64,000 nucleotides of DNA from Chamaecyparis obtusa (lineage: Eukaryota > Streptophyta > Pinopsida > Cupressales > Cupressaceae): contig BSBK01006398.1 in assembly GCA_027943335.1 (NCBI GenBank), forward strand, positions 398,501-462,500, given 5' to 3'. The first letter of the stretch is position 1. Each line of letters begins with the position of its first letter. The position numbers and the translations under genes are program-made. The notes beneath the pieces are model-generated. The model saw nothing but the letters and a program-made list of their open reading frames with translations, ran no database searches and had not been told where the DNA came from. Positions 54,748 through 64,000 of the stretch are shown piece by piece.

Positions 54748-54759
54748 AAAGGGGGAGAT
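54748..54759 (+). other. Copia-C polypurine tract
   Basis: aaagggggagat immediately before the 3' LTR. Similar aagggggagta tracts occur upstream at about 54,550 and 54,588. Confidence 0.85.
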
Positions 54760-55188
54760 TATTGGAGATTTTCTAGCAAGCCAGTACCGACTGCATGTTT
54801 GTCATTAATGACAACATATGGTAAGTAGCATGCATGGAAGACTTATGCAATAAGCTTTGAGTATATGTAGCATGGACATGTTATCAAAATGATATCATGG
54901 ACACAGAGGTTAATTGTTAGTACATATAGTTATGTAGCAGCTTGTGTCAGCAGTGTTCTTGACAGAGTTATAGGCAGTATTCTGTAAGTGATTGTCCATA
55001 CAATTATCATGGAGCCTTGTGCCTTTGGATATGTGATGGAGACATGCTAATGTTGCTTCATTCATGGACACAGAGTTTGATGTGTAGTAGAAGTGAAGTT
55101 ATGCAGTTTCTATTCACCAGTTGAAGTTTCCTGTGTTTATCCAAAAGAGCTGACATAGATTATATTGGTACAGGAGTTGCGCCTATCA
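54760..55188 (+). repeat. Copia-C 3' LTR, first part
   Basis: Starts tattggagattttctagcaa (G of the terminal TG changed to A) and runs to ..gttgcgcctatca, where Gypsy-D begins. It supplies the uninterrupted site that proves the Element-F insertion point. Confidence 0.9.
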
Positions 55189-55854
55189 TGATGCAGGAGC
55201 ATCTCAGGTCCTTGGAAATCCTGTGTTACCAATTTTTTTTTGGATTTTGTCTATGTTGCTCAGTTTTTGCTTTGACTGAGTTGGTTGGTTTCCTTTGGTT
55301 ACTGAGTGTGGTCGGTTCTCTCCTGGGTGGTCAGTTATTTCTCTGGCACTCGACATTATCTGTCTGCCGCTCGGTCATCTTGCTTATCAACGGGTCTAGT
55401 TTTGTTTCTTGTTGTGGCCGACTTGTGCATTTATATTGGATAATGGATTTAATGTTTGTATCCATCATTGGGAAGTGCGTGGTCCCAGATTTGATCGTTA
55501 CTTCTACTGATTGTGAATCTGAAGGCCGACTCAGTTCGGTAGCTTCTTGTATAAATGTAGATGTTTGGTTATAGTTTAGAGAGTTCTTTTGGATAGAATA
55601 TAATAGACGTTAGATTGGAGATTGGTAACAGATCCTCACATATTTGAGGACTTCTGTAATTCATTATAATATTTGGCCCTACCTGGGAAGGCCTTACAGC
55701 CTGACATGTATGATTCCTATTGATGATAATATATGAATGATCTGACATTCTCTCTCTCACTATTGTTGTTTGTTGCTTCTGCATGTGTGTTGTAGAGTTG
55801 GATCATTAGGGTGTTCCATTCCTTTGGCCCATCTTACATCCCTGCCTTGTGTCA
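55189..55854 (+). repeat. Gypsy-D 5' LTR (666 bp)
   Basis: TGATGCAGGAGCATCTCAGG.. to ..CCTGCCTTGTGTCA, followed by ag and the PBS at 55,857. Confidence 0.92.
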
Positions 55855-55999
55855 AGTGGTATCAAAGTGAGGTGAGATCTTGATCTAGGTCTGTGGATCT
55901 AGGTTTGCAAGTTCCTCTTGAAGCCCTAGTCAAATTGTTGTGGGGTAGTAGATTACGATTTGACCTGTAATTGTAGAGGGTTGTCAAGATGGTTTGTGG

Positions 56000-56990
56000 G
56001 AGGTGAGATGCAGATCTAGGATTGCTAGATATGCTAAGATAGATTACTGCTAGGTTAGAAGTAGTGGAGACAACCCAAAGAAGAGGCAGACATCTTGAAG
56101 ATGTTAGTGATGATGAAATTGAAGAAGAACATGTGAATGCAGAACCTGCACCTATTATGGATCAAGGTGAAGAAAGATTCTTGAAGCTTTGACAAGTCTG
56201 AAGTCAACACCACATTTCAATCCTCTTGAGTATGGTGGAAAGCTGGATTCTAATGAATTGGTGGACTGGATCACTGAGATGGAAAAGTATTTTGAATATG
56301 AAAACATTCCCAAGGATAAGAAGGTGAAGATTGCAAGCACAAAGTTGAAAAGTCATGCATCCTTATGGTGGGAACATCTACAATTGGATCAGAATAAAAA
56401 AGGAAAATACAAAATAAAGGTATGGAGTAAAATGGTCAATAAGTTGAAAGGAAAGTTCTTACCCTGTGATTATCAGATTAACCTAGTTCGGTGAATGCAA
56501 AGTTTGAGATAGAAAGATAGCTCAGTAAAAGAGTATACTGAGGAATTCTATAGGTTGGATATCAGATTTGGACATGATGAAGATGATGTGGAAAGAATTG
56601 GTAGATACCTAAATGGTTTGAGAGTTTCCATCCAAGAGGAAATTAGTATGGTCAAGTTGGAGAACATTGAAGAGGCTTATCAATTTGCTTTGAAGGCCAA
56701 GGAGAAATTGAACAAAAGACATGAGAAAAGATAGAGAGGTCATGGTGGTAGATTACCTAGAGGAAAAGGTAGATCTAATGGTGAAAATGGTAGATATGAA
56801 CCAGAAAAGACAAATCTAGACAAAGGCAAGACCGAGTGGAAAGGTGAAAGTTCAACTAGAGGAAGAGGTAGTAACTACCAAGGTGGTTATGGCTGAGGAA
56901 GTTTCCAAGGAACTTGTTATAATTGTGGAAAAGGACAGAGATCTTTTGAATGTACACAATCTAGTAAGAAGGCTGGTAGTAGTAGAAATG
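56000..56990 (+). pseudogene. Gypsy-D gag
   Basis: After a broken N-terminal part (DIEEEHV-like acidic codons), the open stretch 56,189-56,494 has SLKSTPHFNPLEYGGKLDSN, MEKYFEYENIP and KLKSHASLWWEHL, the same Gag core as Gypsy-A. TGA near 56,492 and TAGs follow, then YTEEFYRLDIRFGHDEDDVE and LKAKEKLNKRHEKR. The knuckle CYNCGKGQRSFEC (about 56,918-56,954) has Gln where the CCHC His belongs. Confidence 0.85.
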
Positions 56991-59900
56991 CTTTGGTACA
57001 AGAAGAGTCACTGAATGAACCTGAGAAAGAAAATAACTTGATGGTAAGGACAACAATGTGGAATGAAAGCAAGAAGGAAGATCCGATAAGGAAAATTTTG
57101 TTCAAGATTGGATGTAGAGTTTCTGACAAAGTTTGGAAGGTAATCGTTGACAATGGTAGCTTGGAGAATCTGGCATCTGAAGAGATGGTCACAAAATTGT
57201 AGTTGGAAAGGTTGGTACATCCGAAGCCCTATCAAATTTAATGGATCAAGGATGAACATACACTCCTGGTAAGTGAACAATGCTATGTGAATTTGAAGAT
57301 TGGAAAATACTATGATAAGGTATTGTGTGATATCATGCCTATGGATTGTTGTCATATTTTGTTGGGTAGACCTTGGCAATATGATAGACATGCTATATAT
57401 GATGGGAGATTGCATAAGTATACTATTGTGGCTGATGGAAAGAAAAAAATCTTGTTACTATTGATGGAAGAACCTGTTAGTAATGTTTGCACATCTATGA
57501 AAGTTTGCTTGATGGAAGGAAGAAAGTTTGTTAACTCATTAAAGAGGAATGATGTATGTTTTTCTATGATTCCTAATAAGCCGAGTAAGAAAACAGAGGA
57601 TAATGTCCCTGAGGAGATTGATAAGTTACTCACCGAGTATAGTGATATCATTTTTGATAATGTACCTGATGGTTTTCCACCAAAAAGAAGTATTGATCAT
57701 TGTATGAATCTAATCCTTGGATCTAGTTTACCGAATAAGGCACCTCATCGGTTGAAACCTATTGAGAATCAGGAATTGAACCGACAGATTCAAGAGTTGC
57801 CAGAGAGAGCTTTGATCAGAGAAATTTTGAGTCCTTGTGTAGTACCTACTATATTGGCATTGAAAAAGAATGGAGAATGGAGAATGTGTACTGATTCCAG
57901 AGCAATCAATAAGATAACAGTGAAGTATAGGTTTCCTCTATTGAGAATGGATGATATAATGGATAGTTTGACTGGAGAAAAGTATTTCACAAAGATTGAT
58001 TTGAAAAGTGGGTATCATTAGATCAGAATCAAAGAAGGTGATGAATGGAAGACTACTTTCAAGACAAAAGAAGGTTTGTATGAGTGGTTGGTTATGCCTT
58101 TTAGTTTAACTAATGCACCAAGTACTTTTATGAGGTTGATGAATGAAGTTTTGAACAAATTCTTGGCTAAATTTGTGATTGTATATCTTGATGATATTCT
58201 GATACTCAGTAAGACCAGAGAAGAACATTTGTTGCATTTTAGAAAAGTTTTGCAAAGATTGAAAGAGGAAAAGTTGCTGATAAATTTGAAAAAGTGTTCA
58301 TTCATGAAAGAAGAGATTGTGTATTTGGGATTTGTTATTTCAGCTGATGGTTTGAAGATGGATCCTAAAAAGGTTGAAGCTGTTCTGAATTGGCCTACAC
58401 CTATGAATGCTACTGAGGTAAGATCATTTCATGGTTTGGCAAGTTTTTACTAAAAGTTCATAAGGAATTTCAGTTCAATTTGTAATGCTATTACTGAGAC
58501 TATGAGAGGAGACAAAAGAGAATTCAAGTGGACACATGGAGCTGACAGAAGTTTTGAGACTCTGAAGTAGAAGGTTGCTGAATTGCCTATTTTGGCATTA
58601 CCTGATTTCAGTAAGGTATTTCAAGTAGAGTGTGATGCAAGTGGAAGTGCAATTGGAGCTGTGTTGAGTCAAGAAGGTAAACCTGTTTCTTTCTTTAGTG
58701 AAAAGTTGAATGATGCTAGAAGGAAATATTCTGTGTATGATCAAGAATTATATGCTATTGTTCAAGCACTAAAGAAATGAAGACATTATTGATACCGAGT
58801 GAATTTGTGTTGTATACTGATCATAAGGCTTTACAATATTTGGGTAGTCAGAATAAGTTGAATCAGAGACATATGAAATGGGTTGAGTATTTGCAGAGTT
58901 ATACATTTGTGATAAAGCATAAAGGTGGAGTCACTAACCAAGTTGCTGATGCATTGAGTAGAATGAGATCTTTGATGACCGAGATGAAAATTGAAGTTCT
59001 TAGTTTTGATGAGATGAAAGGTTTGTATGAAAATGACCCTGATTTTTCTGAGCCATGGAGAAAGTGCAGAGCACCTATTCAAGATCAACAAGATACTAAA
59101 TGGGATGAATATTTTATTCAAGAAGGTATGTTGTTTAAAGGTATTCAGTTGTGTATACCGAGAGGAGTGATGAGATCTAATTTGATAAAGGGGAAACATA
59201 GTAGTGGTTTGGATGGACATTTTGGCATTGATAAAACATGGAATTTTCTTAAGGAGAAGTACTTTTGGCCGTAGTTGTATAGAGATGTTCAAAAATTTGT
59301 GAAAAGTTGCAGAATTTGTCAAGTCGCAAAAGGAGTAAGTCAGAATACTAGATTGTATACACCGATTGCTATTCCTGAGAAACCTTGGATTGACATCAGT
59401 ATGTAATTTGTTCTTGGCTTACAGAAGATAGTAAGAGGTAATGATTCAATATTTATTGTTGTGGATAGTTTTTCTAAGATGGCACATTTTATACCATGTA
59501 GAAAGACATCAGATGCAGTACATGTAGTGGATCTTTTCTTTAAGAAAATTGTCAGATTGCATGGATTATCGAGGAGTATCATCTCTGACCGAGATAGTAA
59601 ATTTGTTGGTTATTTTTGGAAAAACACTTTGGAAGAAATTTGGCACTGAGTTGAAATATAGTTCTACATTTCACCCACAAACCGATGGACATACTGAAGT
59701 TGTGAACATAAGTTTGGGAAATCTTTTGAGATGTTTAGTTGGAGACACACCGAGTAATTGGGATTCTATGTTGGCACAAGCAGAGTTTGCATACAATAAT
59801 TTAATGAATAGGAGTATTGGAAAGACACCATTTGAGATTGTGAATGGTATACAACCAAGAGGAATATTTGATTTGAGAGACATTTCTGATGAGAATAAGA

Positions 59901-60284
59901 AAAGTGCTGAAGAAGTAAAGTTTGCTGAGTACATGGAAACATTGCATGAAGATGTGAAGTTGAAGTTGGAAGACAGTAATAAAAAATACAAAGACATAGC
60001 TGACAGATCAAGAAGACATAAGAATTTTGATGTTGGTGATGAAGTGATGGTTCATTTGAAGAAAGGCTGATTTCTTGTTGGAACATATGGGAAGATGAAG
60101 ATGAAGAAATTTGGACCTTGCAAGATTTTGAAGAAACTTGACAGTGGAAATGCATATGAAATTGAGTTACTTGATGACATGGACATATCACCAATTTTCA
60201 ATATTGCTAATTTGTATGAGTATCATGAACTTGATGAAGAAGTGACAGTACCGACATAATATCCTAAGAAGCAGAATGATGAAG
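56991..60284 (+). pseudogene. Gypsy-D pol: protease, RT, RNase H, integrase
   Basis: The protease site is VDNGSLENLAS (DNG instead of DGG). RT spans about 57,700-58,450, with [20 protein letters not shown] then TAG at 58,019, and catalytic [11 protein letters not shown]. RNase H has [18 protein letters not shown] at 58,610. A frameshift near 58,777 leads to the H2C2 region (HFGIDK..CRICQVAKG), [13 protein letters not shown] and SDRDSKF. A second shift near 59,630 returns to the first frame for HPQTDGHTEVVN. Stops include TAG at 58,019, TAA near 58,451, TAG near 58,568 and TAG near 59,271. Gypsy-A has CAG at the codon equivalent to 58,019. Confidence 0.9.
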
Positions 60285-60435
60285 TTGAATAAATTTTGAA
60301 GGAAGGAGTTGGCAAGAGCACAAGAGGAAAATAATATATGGAATATCTGGTTAAGTGGAAGAATAGACTGATGGAAGATAGTTCATGGATTTCACAGTCT
60401 GAGTTGGATGTAGCTCAGACTAGACCTACCAAATG
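60285..60435 (+). pseudogene. Gypsy-D chromodomain
   Basis: After a stop, ILKEGVGKSTRGK, stop, YMEYLVKWKNRLMEDSSWIS then QSELDVAQTRPTK: a chromodomain core (YLVKWK..DSSWIS) at the integrase end, as in Gypsy-A. Confidence 0.8.
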
Positions 60436-60470
60436 ATTCAAAGAATCATTTCAAAATAACCCCAGGTGTT

Positions 60471-61147
60471 TGATGTAGGAACATCTCGGGTCCTTGGCAA
60501 TCCTGTGTCACTAAAAACATTTTGGAGTTTGTTTGTGTTGCTTAGTTTCTACTTTGACCGAGTTGGTTAGTAGTTGGTTGGTTTCCTTTGGTTACTAAGT
60601 GTGGTCAGTTCTCTCCTGGGTGGTCGATTATTTCTCTGGCGCTCAGCATTGTCTATCTGCCGTTCGGTCATCTTGCTTATCGACGGGTCTAGTCTTGTTT
60701 CCTGTTGTGGCTGACTTGTGCATTTATATTGGATCATAGATTTAATGTTTGTATCCATTATTAGGAAGTGTGTGGTCCTAGATTTGACCATTACTTCCAT
60801 TGATTATGGATCTGAAGGCCGACTCAGTTCGGTAGCTTCTTGTATAAATGTAGATGTTTGGTTGTAGTTTAGAGAGTTCTTTTGGATAGAAGATAATAGA
60901 CATCATATTGGAGATTGGTAATAGATCCTTGCATGTTTGAGGAATTCTATAATTCATTGTAATATTTGGCCCTAACCGAGAAGGCCTTACAACCCAACAT
61001 GTATGATTCCTATTGATAATAATATATGAATGATCTGGCATTCTCTCTCTCACTGTTGTTGTTTGTTGCTTCCGCATGTGTGTTGCAGGCTTGGATCATT
61101 AGGGTGCACCATTCCTTTGGCCCCTCTTGTATCCCTACCTTGTGTCA
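60471..61147 (+). repeat. Gypsy-D 3' LTR (677 bp)
   Basis: TGATGTAGGAACATCTCGGG.. to ..CCTACCTTGTGTCA. It differs from the 5' LTR by scattered, mainly transition changes and a duplicated gttggttagta segment near 60,560. Confidence 0.92.
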
Positions 61148-61152
61148 TATCA

Positions 61153-61959
61153 TTTCAGTATGCGTGCTTGGATTAGTGATTAGAGAGGAGTTAAGAATGT
61201 TTGGTTAAGAGTGCATGATATAATTCAGCTTGAGGAGAAAGTATCAGTAAATTTGGTAGATTTGAAAGAGATGTTATTAAAGAGTGTTTTTGTTTCTCTA
61301 ATATGATTTCAAGGTGGTTCTAATAGGCTGACTTGATTATATCATTTAGAGGAAATATACTTATAGCCGGTCATTTGTGATCGCTAGAAGTATGGCATGG
61401 AGATGAAAGATTAGAGAAGAGCAGAGAGTGTAAAGTATTGTGCCATCAAGAAGAGGTCTATGTAATAGAGAAGATAGAGTGTGCTATTCATTGGAATTGA
61501 TCAAGACAGTAGGTCTACCTCATAGTTCACCAAGTTCTAGATATAGTGTGTATCTATTATTTAGAAGGTTTCAACCTTCACCCCTTTGAGCAGTGAGCTC
61601 TCGGACAGTGCATCCTCACCCCTAACAGGGTCAATCATAAAAGACTCCTAAAAAGGTCTAACCTTTTTCCAGGTCACTGTATGTAATGCATTGTAAAGAT
61701 CAACTCCTAACGGGGTTGTAAGATATTCTATCAAGGATCATTATACACTAGTGCAGTTTATTAGTGGGTGTTAATTCCCACCAGGGTTTTTACCTATTTC
61801 CAGGGTTTCCTCGTAACCAAAATATTGGTGTTGTATTCAAGTGTTCTTTCATTGTGTTTATGCTTAAAGTTTAAGTATACTTAATTGGATAAAGAATTGA
61901 AACTTGTAGATAACTGATTCACCCCCCCTCTTAGTTATCTCTTGAGACTATTCTTAACA
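61153..61959 (+). repeat. Copia-C 3' LTR, second part
   Basis: It resumes tttcagtatgcgtgcttgga, matching 49,413 onward in the 5' LTR, and ends ..ctcttgagactattcttaaca. Some blocks of the 5' LTR are missing here (for example the stretch near 49,520-49,600). Confidence 0.88.
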
Positions 61960-64000
61960 GACACATCATTTTCTGTTAGTACTAAAAAATAAGTACACTA
62001 GTTCACACAATATTACTTACTTATACCATCATTTAATGAACTAATAAGAAAGGTAAACAACTTGAATTGCATAATTTTATCTTAAGAGTAGATAAAATTT
62101 TTTCAAAATTTTTCCTTAAAAGTTCTATTTCTTTTGAAATTTCCTAATCCGCATAGTAATCGAAACACATAAAGAAGAGTGATATAAAAAAATGTGATGA
62201 TACAATTATATCTCTATAATGAAAAATGAATATACTAGATGTGCATCCTACACACACGTGCCAGTTCACATCACCAAGATTACACAACACAAGGCTTAGG
62301 AGTGGCCGCCTCTCTGGAAAATCTCTCATTCTAGAGTTCAAATCATCTATATCTGAAGTTCATGATCCATAATCCATACCTCACTCCATGTATTGATGGT
62401 GTATGGGCCTCACACACTAAGAAGCCCTCTATACAAGACCACATTCTCTATTCCTTGTTTGTGTAAGGTGGTTATCTTGCAAGGAATAGGCACCGCACAT
62501 AGGTGGGTGGTGGATAATAGATACATAACAACCTCACATACCCCCATCCTCAAGGGTTTCTTGTGTCTTGCTCCTCATATACACTCACCAATTTCATCTC
62601 ATATGTCTGTGGTGAGGAATCACATCACAACACAAGACCAACATTTAAAAACACCAAAGAGAAACTAGTTTAGCCACTAAATTTTGTCAATAAGAGGAGA
62701 TAAAATATATTTCAATAATACAATATGAAAAATTCAAGAAATTGCAAAAATAAATTAAATGTAAGATAACATTCACCAGTTGTGGCTAAACCCTCATAGA
62801 TAAAAATAAACAATTTTTAGGTTCTTACACAAGAAAAGATAAAATCATTATAAATTGCACATTATGTCACTATGTGACTATATCTAGCCACCTCATGAGG
62901 AAGGTGAGAACAACGCTCGACTATCGCAATAGCCCATATTATGGTGCACCCTAGCCATAGTATCCACATGGCATGGGGTGTTCACCATGGTAACACCCCA
63001 CATTGGGTTGTCTCGAGTGAGTATGTTAATACATCTAGCATGACCATACACTAAGTAGAGAAGGCACACACTAGTTGTATGTCGCATGGTATTGTTCATT
63101 ATAGAAAAGGAACACACATGACACACTCTGCATAGTTCAAAATCACATAGAAAATCATTGTATCTAGAGGTATACATGGCTAGGGCCCACCTATATGCCT
63201 ACCATGTCTAAATAACTAAGCATACATAGGTGCCCCTCTATAGGAATGCAAGTTCATATCCAAATCACTCTTCCTCAAGTAGGAAAACATAACATCCATA
63301 TACTACTCCTTCACATCACTATGTATCTGTCATTATGTCCTTGATCTGAGCTTACTACCATCAGAAACATGACATCGTCACCTCACACTATATTAGAACA
63401 TCAATGGGGTATGACATCGTATCGATTTCATTATGTTAGAACATATACGGTTATGACATTTATCATAGAATGGGTCAAAATATCTCTCCACATGCTGGAC
63501 TACATAGAAAAGTATGTATCCATAAACCATATATGTATCCATAGAATGTCACATCAAGTACTGGTATTATTCTCAATAACTATGAAGATTCACCTAAGCA
63601 CCTATGAACCACATACATGGGTCCATTATAAAATAAAGTATTGATTTACCTCCTCCCTTGAGTAGTAGAAGCTAAGGTCACTTTGTACCACCATTACTCA
63701 TACACTATCCATTCTACCCAAGGAAGTGGTAATGTTAATAGTATACTACCTCTTCACATACTGACTTATATGGAAAAGTATTGATTACTTCATCCCTTGA
63801 GTAGTAGAAGCTAAGGTCACTTTGTGATATCATTATTTGTTCATCATTCATTATACCCCAGGAATTGGTAATTATAAACAATTCATAGGTTGGCACTTAG
63901 TAGGGTAACAAACAAGAAAGGAACACATAAGTGGTATGGTTCTCCCATACCTCTATATACAAAACATAGCTTCCATGGATGGGTGATTTATTACACTACT
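61960..64000. other. No gene seen; repeat-derived sequence
   Basis: Short, unsupported open frames on both strands. The only structure recognised is the duplication near 63.7 kb. Confidence 0.5.
63637..63872. repeat. Imperfect duplication with about 140-bp period
   Basis: aagtattgatttacctcctcccttgag.. (63,637-63,736) recurs as aagtattgattacttcatcccttgag.. (63,776-63,872). The core gagtagtagaagctaaggtc is identical and the following bases diverge moderately. Confidence 0.85.

Larger units (their letters stand above)
55189..61147 (+). mobile_element. Gypsy-D: full-length Ty3/gypsy chromovirus
   Basis: LTRs at 55,189-55,854 and 60,471-61,147 flank gag, protease, RT, RNase H, integrase and chromodomain. 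A perfect tatca duplication (55,184-55,188 and 61,148-61,152) lies in the Copia-C LTR, and the other Copia-C LTR shows the empty site (gcctatcatttcaatatgcg near 49,405). A PBS (tggtatcaaagtg) follows the 5' LTR. Only two frameshifts but many stops. LTR starts (TGATGCAGGAGCAT) and proteins resemble Gypsy-A, so the two are related families. Confidence 0.93.
43663..61959 (+). mobile_element. Copia-C: Copia element with a nested insertion in each LTR
   Basis: The 5' LTR runs 43,663-50,284 (split by Element-F) and the 3' LTR 54,760-61,959 (split by Gypsy-D). Without the insertions each LTR is about 1.2-1.3 kb. The interior (50,285-54,759) holds a PBS, gag, protease, integrase, RT, RNase H and a polypurine tract (aaagggggagat). 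The LTR starts are tgttggagat and tattggagat, and the ends are cctaaaa and cttaaca, so termini have mutated. The flanks (ggtat left, gacac right) do not match. It belongs to a different Copia lineage from Copia-A/B. Confidence 0.9.

Noticed and set aside
43658..61964. Target duplication for Copia-C
   Set aside because: The flanks ggtat and gacac do not match, and both LTR termini have changed.

Overview
This is transposon-dense, AT-rich nuclear DNA from a plant with a large genome. The plant origin is supported by Copia and chromodomain-bearing Gypsy elements primed by initiator Met-tRNA, and by the last two exons of a plant UBC15/16-type E2 gene with GT-AG introns. Old nested insertions, many solo LTRs and stops that often look like C-to-T changes fit a gymnosperm; that is inference. 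No bacterial or organellar features were seen.

Layout. (1) 1-16,300: a decayed minus-strand Copia element (Copia-B) carries four later insertions: Copia-A (almost intact, minus strand, cut by the left edge), solo LTR-1 (6,111-6,808), solo LTR-2 (7,026-8,404) and a full-length plus-strand chromovirus, Gypsy-A (8,482-14,233). Three of the four have readable 5-bp target duplications, and the Copia-B reading frame rejoins across them. (2) 15,900-23,800: an unassigned coding patch; a decayed ORF for an unrecognised acidic, coiled-coil-like protein split by solo LTR-3 (18,709-20,229); and a 1.4-kb hAT-like terminal-inverted-repeat element with a second element inside it. (3) 23,800-33,480: solo LTR-4, an L1-type LINE ORF1 remnant, a second hAT-like element and long stretches without coding signal; part of this may be intron of the next gene. 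(4) 33,487-33,800: the 3' end of a host ubiquitin-conjugating enzyme gene. (5) 34,000-43,000: local tandem duplications, solo LTR-5 and a very decayed Copia-E, between whose LTRs lies a fragment of a GH3 auxin-amido synthetase gene. (6) 43,663-61,959: Copia-C, with each LTR split by a different nested insertion. The 5' LTR holds Element-F (43,722-49,035), a non-autonomous element with huge LTRs, a tiny non-coding interior, a TIR transposon inside one LTR, and an inverted LTR-end fragment inside the target duplication. The 3' LTR holds a full-length chromovirus, Gypsy-D (55,189-61,147, TSD tatca). (7) 61,960-64,000: repeat-derived DNA with no gene seen.

The only convincing host gene sequence is the E2 gene end and the GH3 fragment. 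The most unusual structures are Element-F, the GH3 fragment inside Copia-E, and the uncharacterised ORF at 17.1-20.3 kb.
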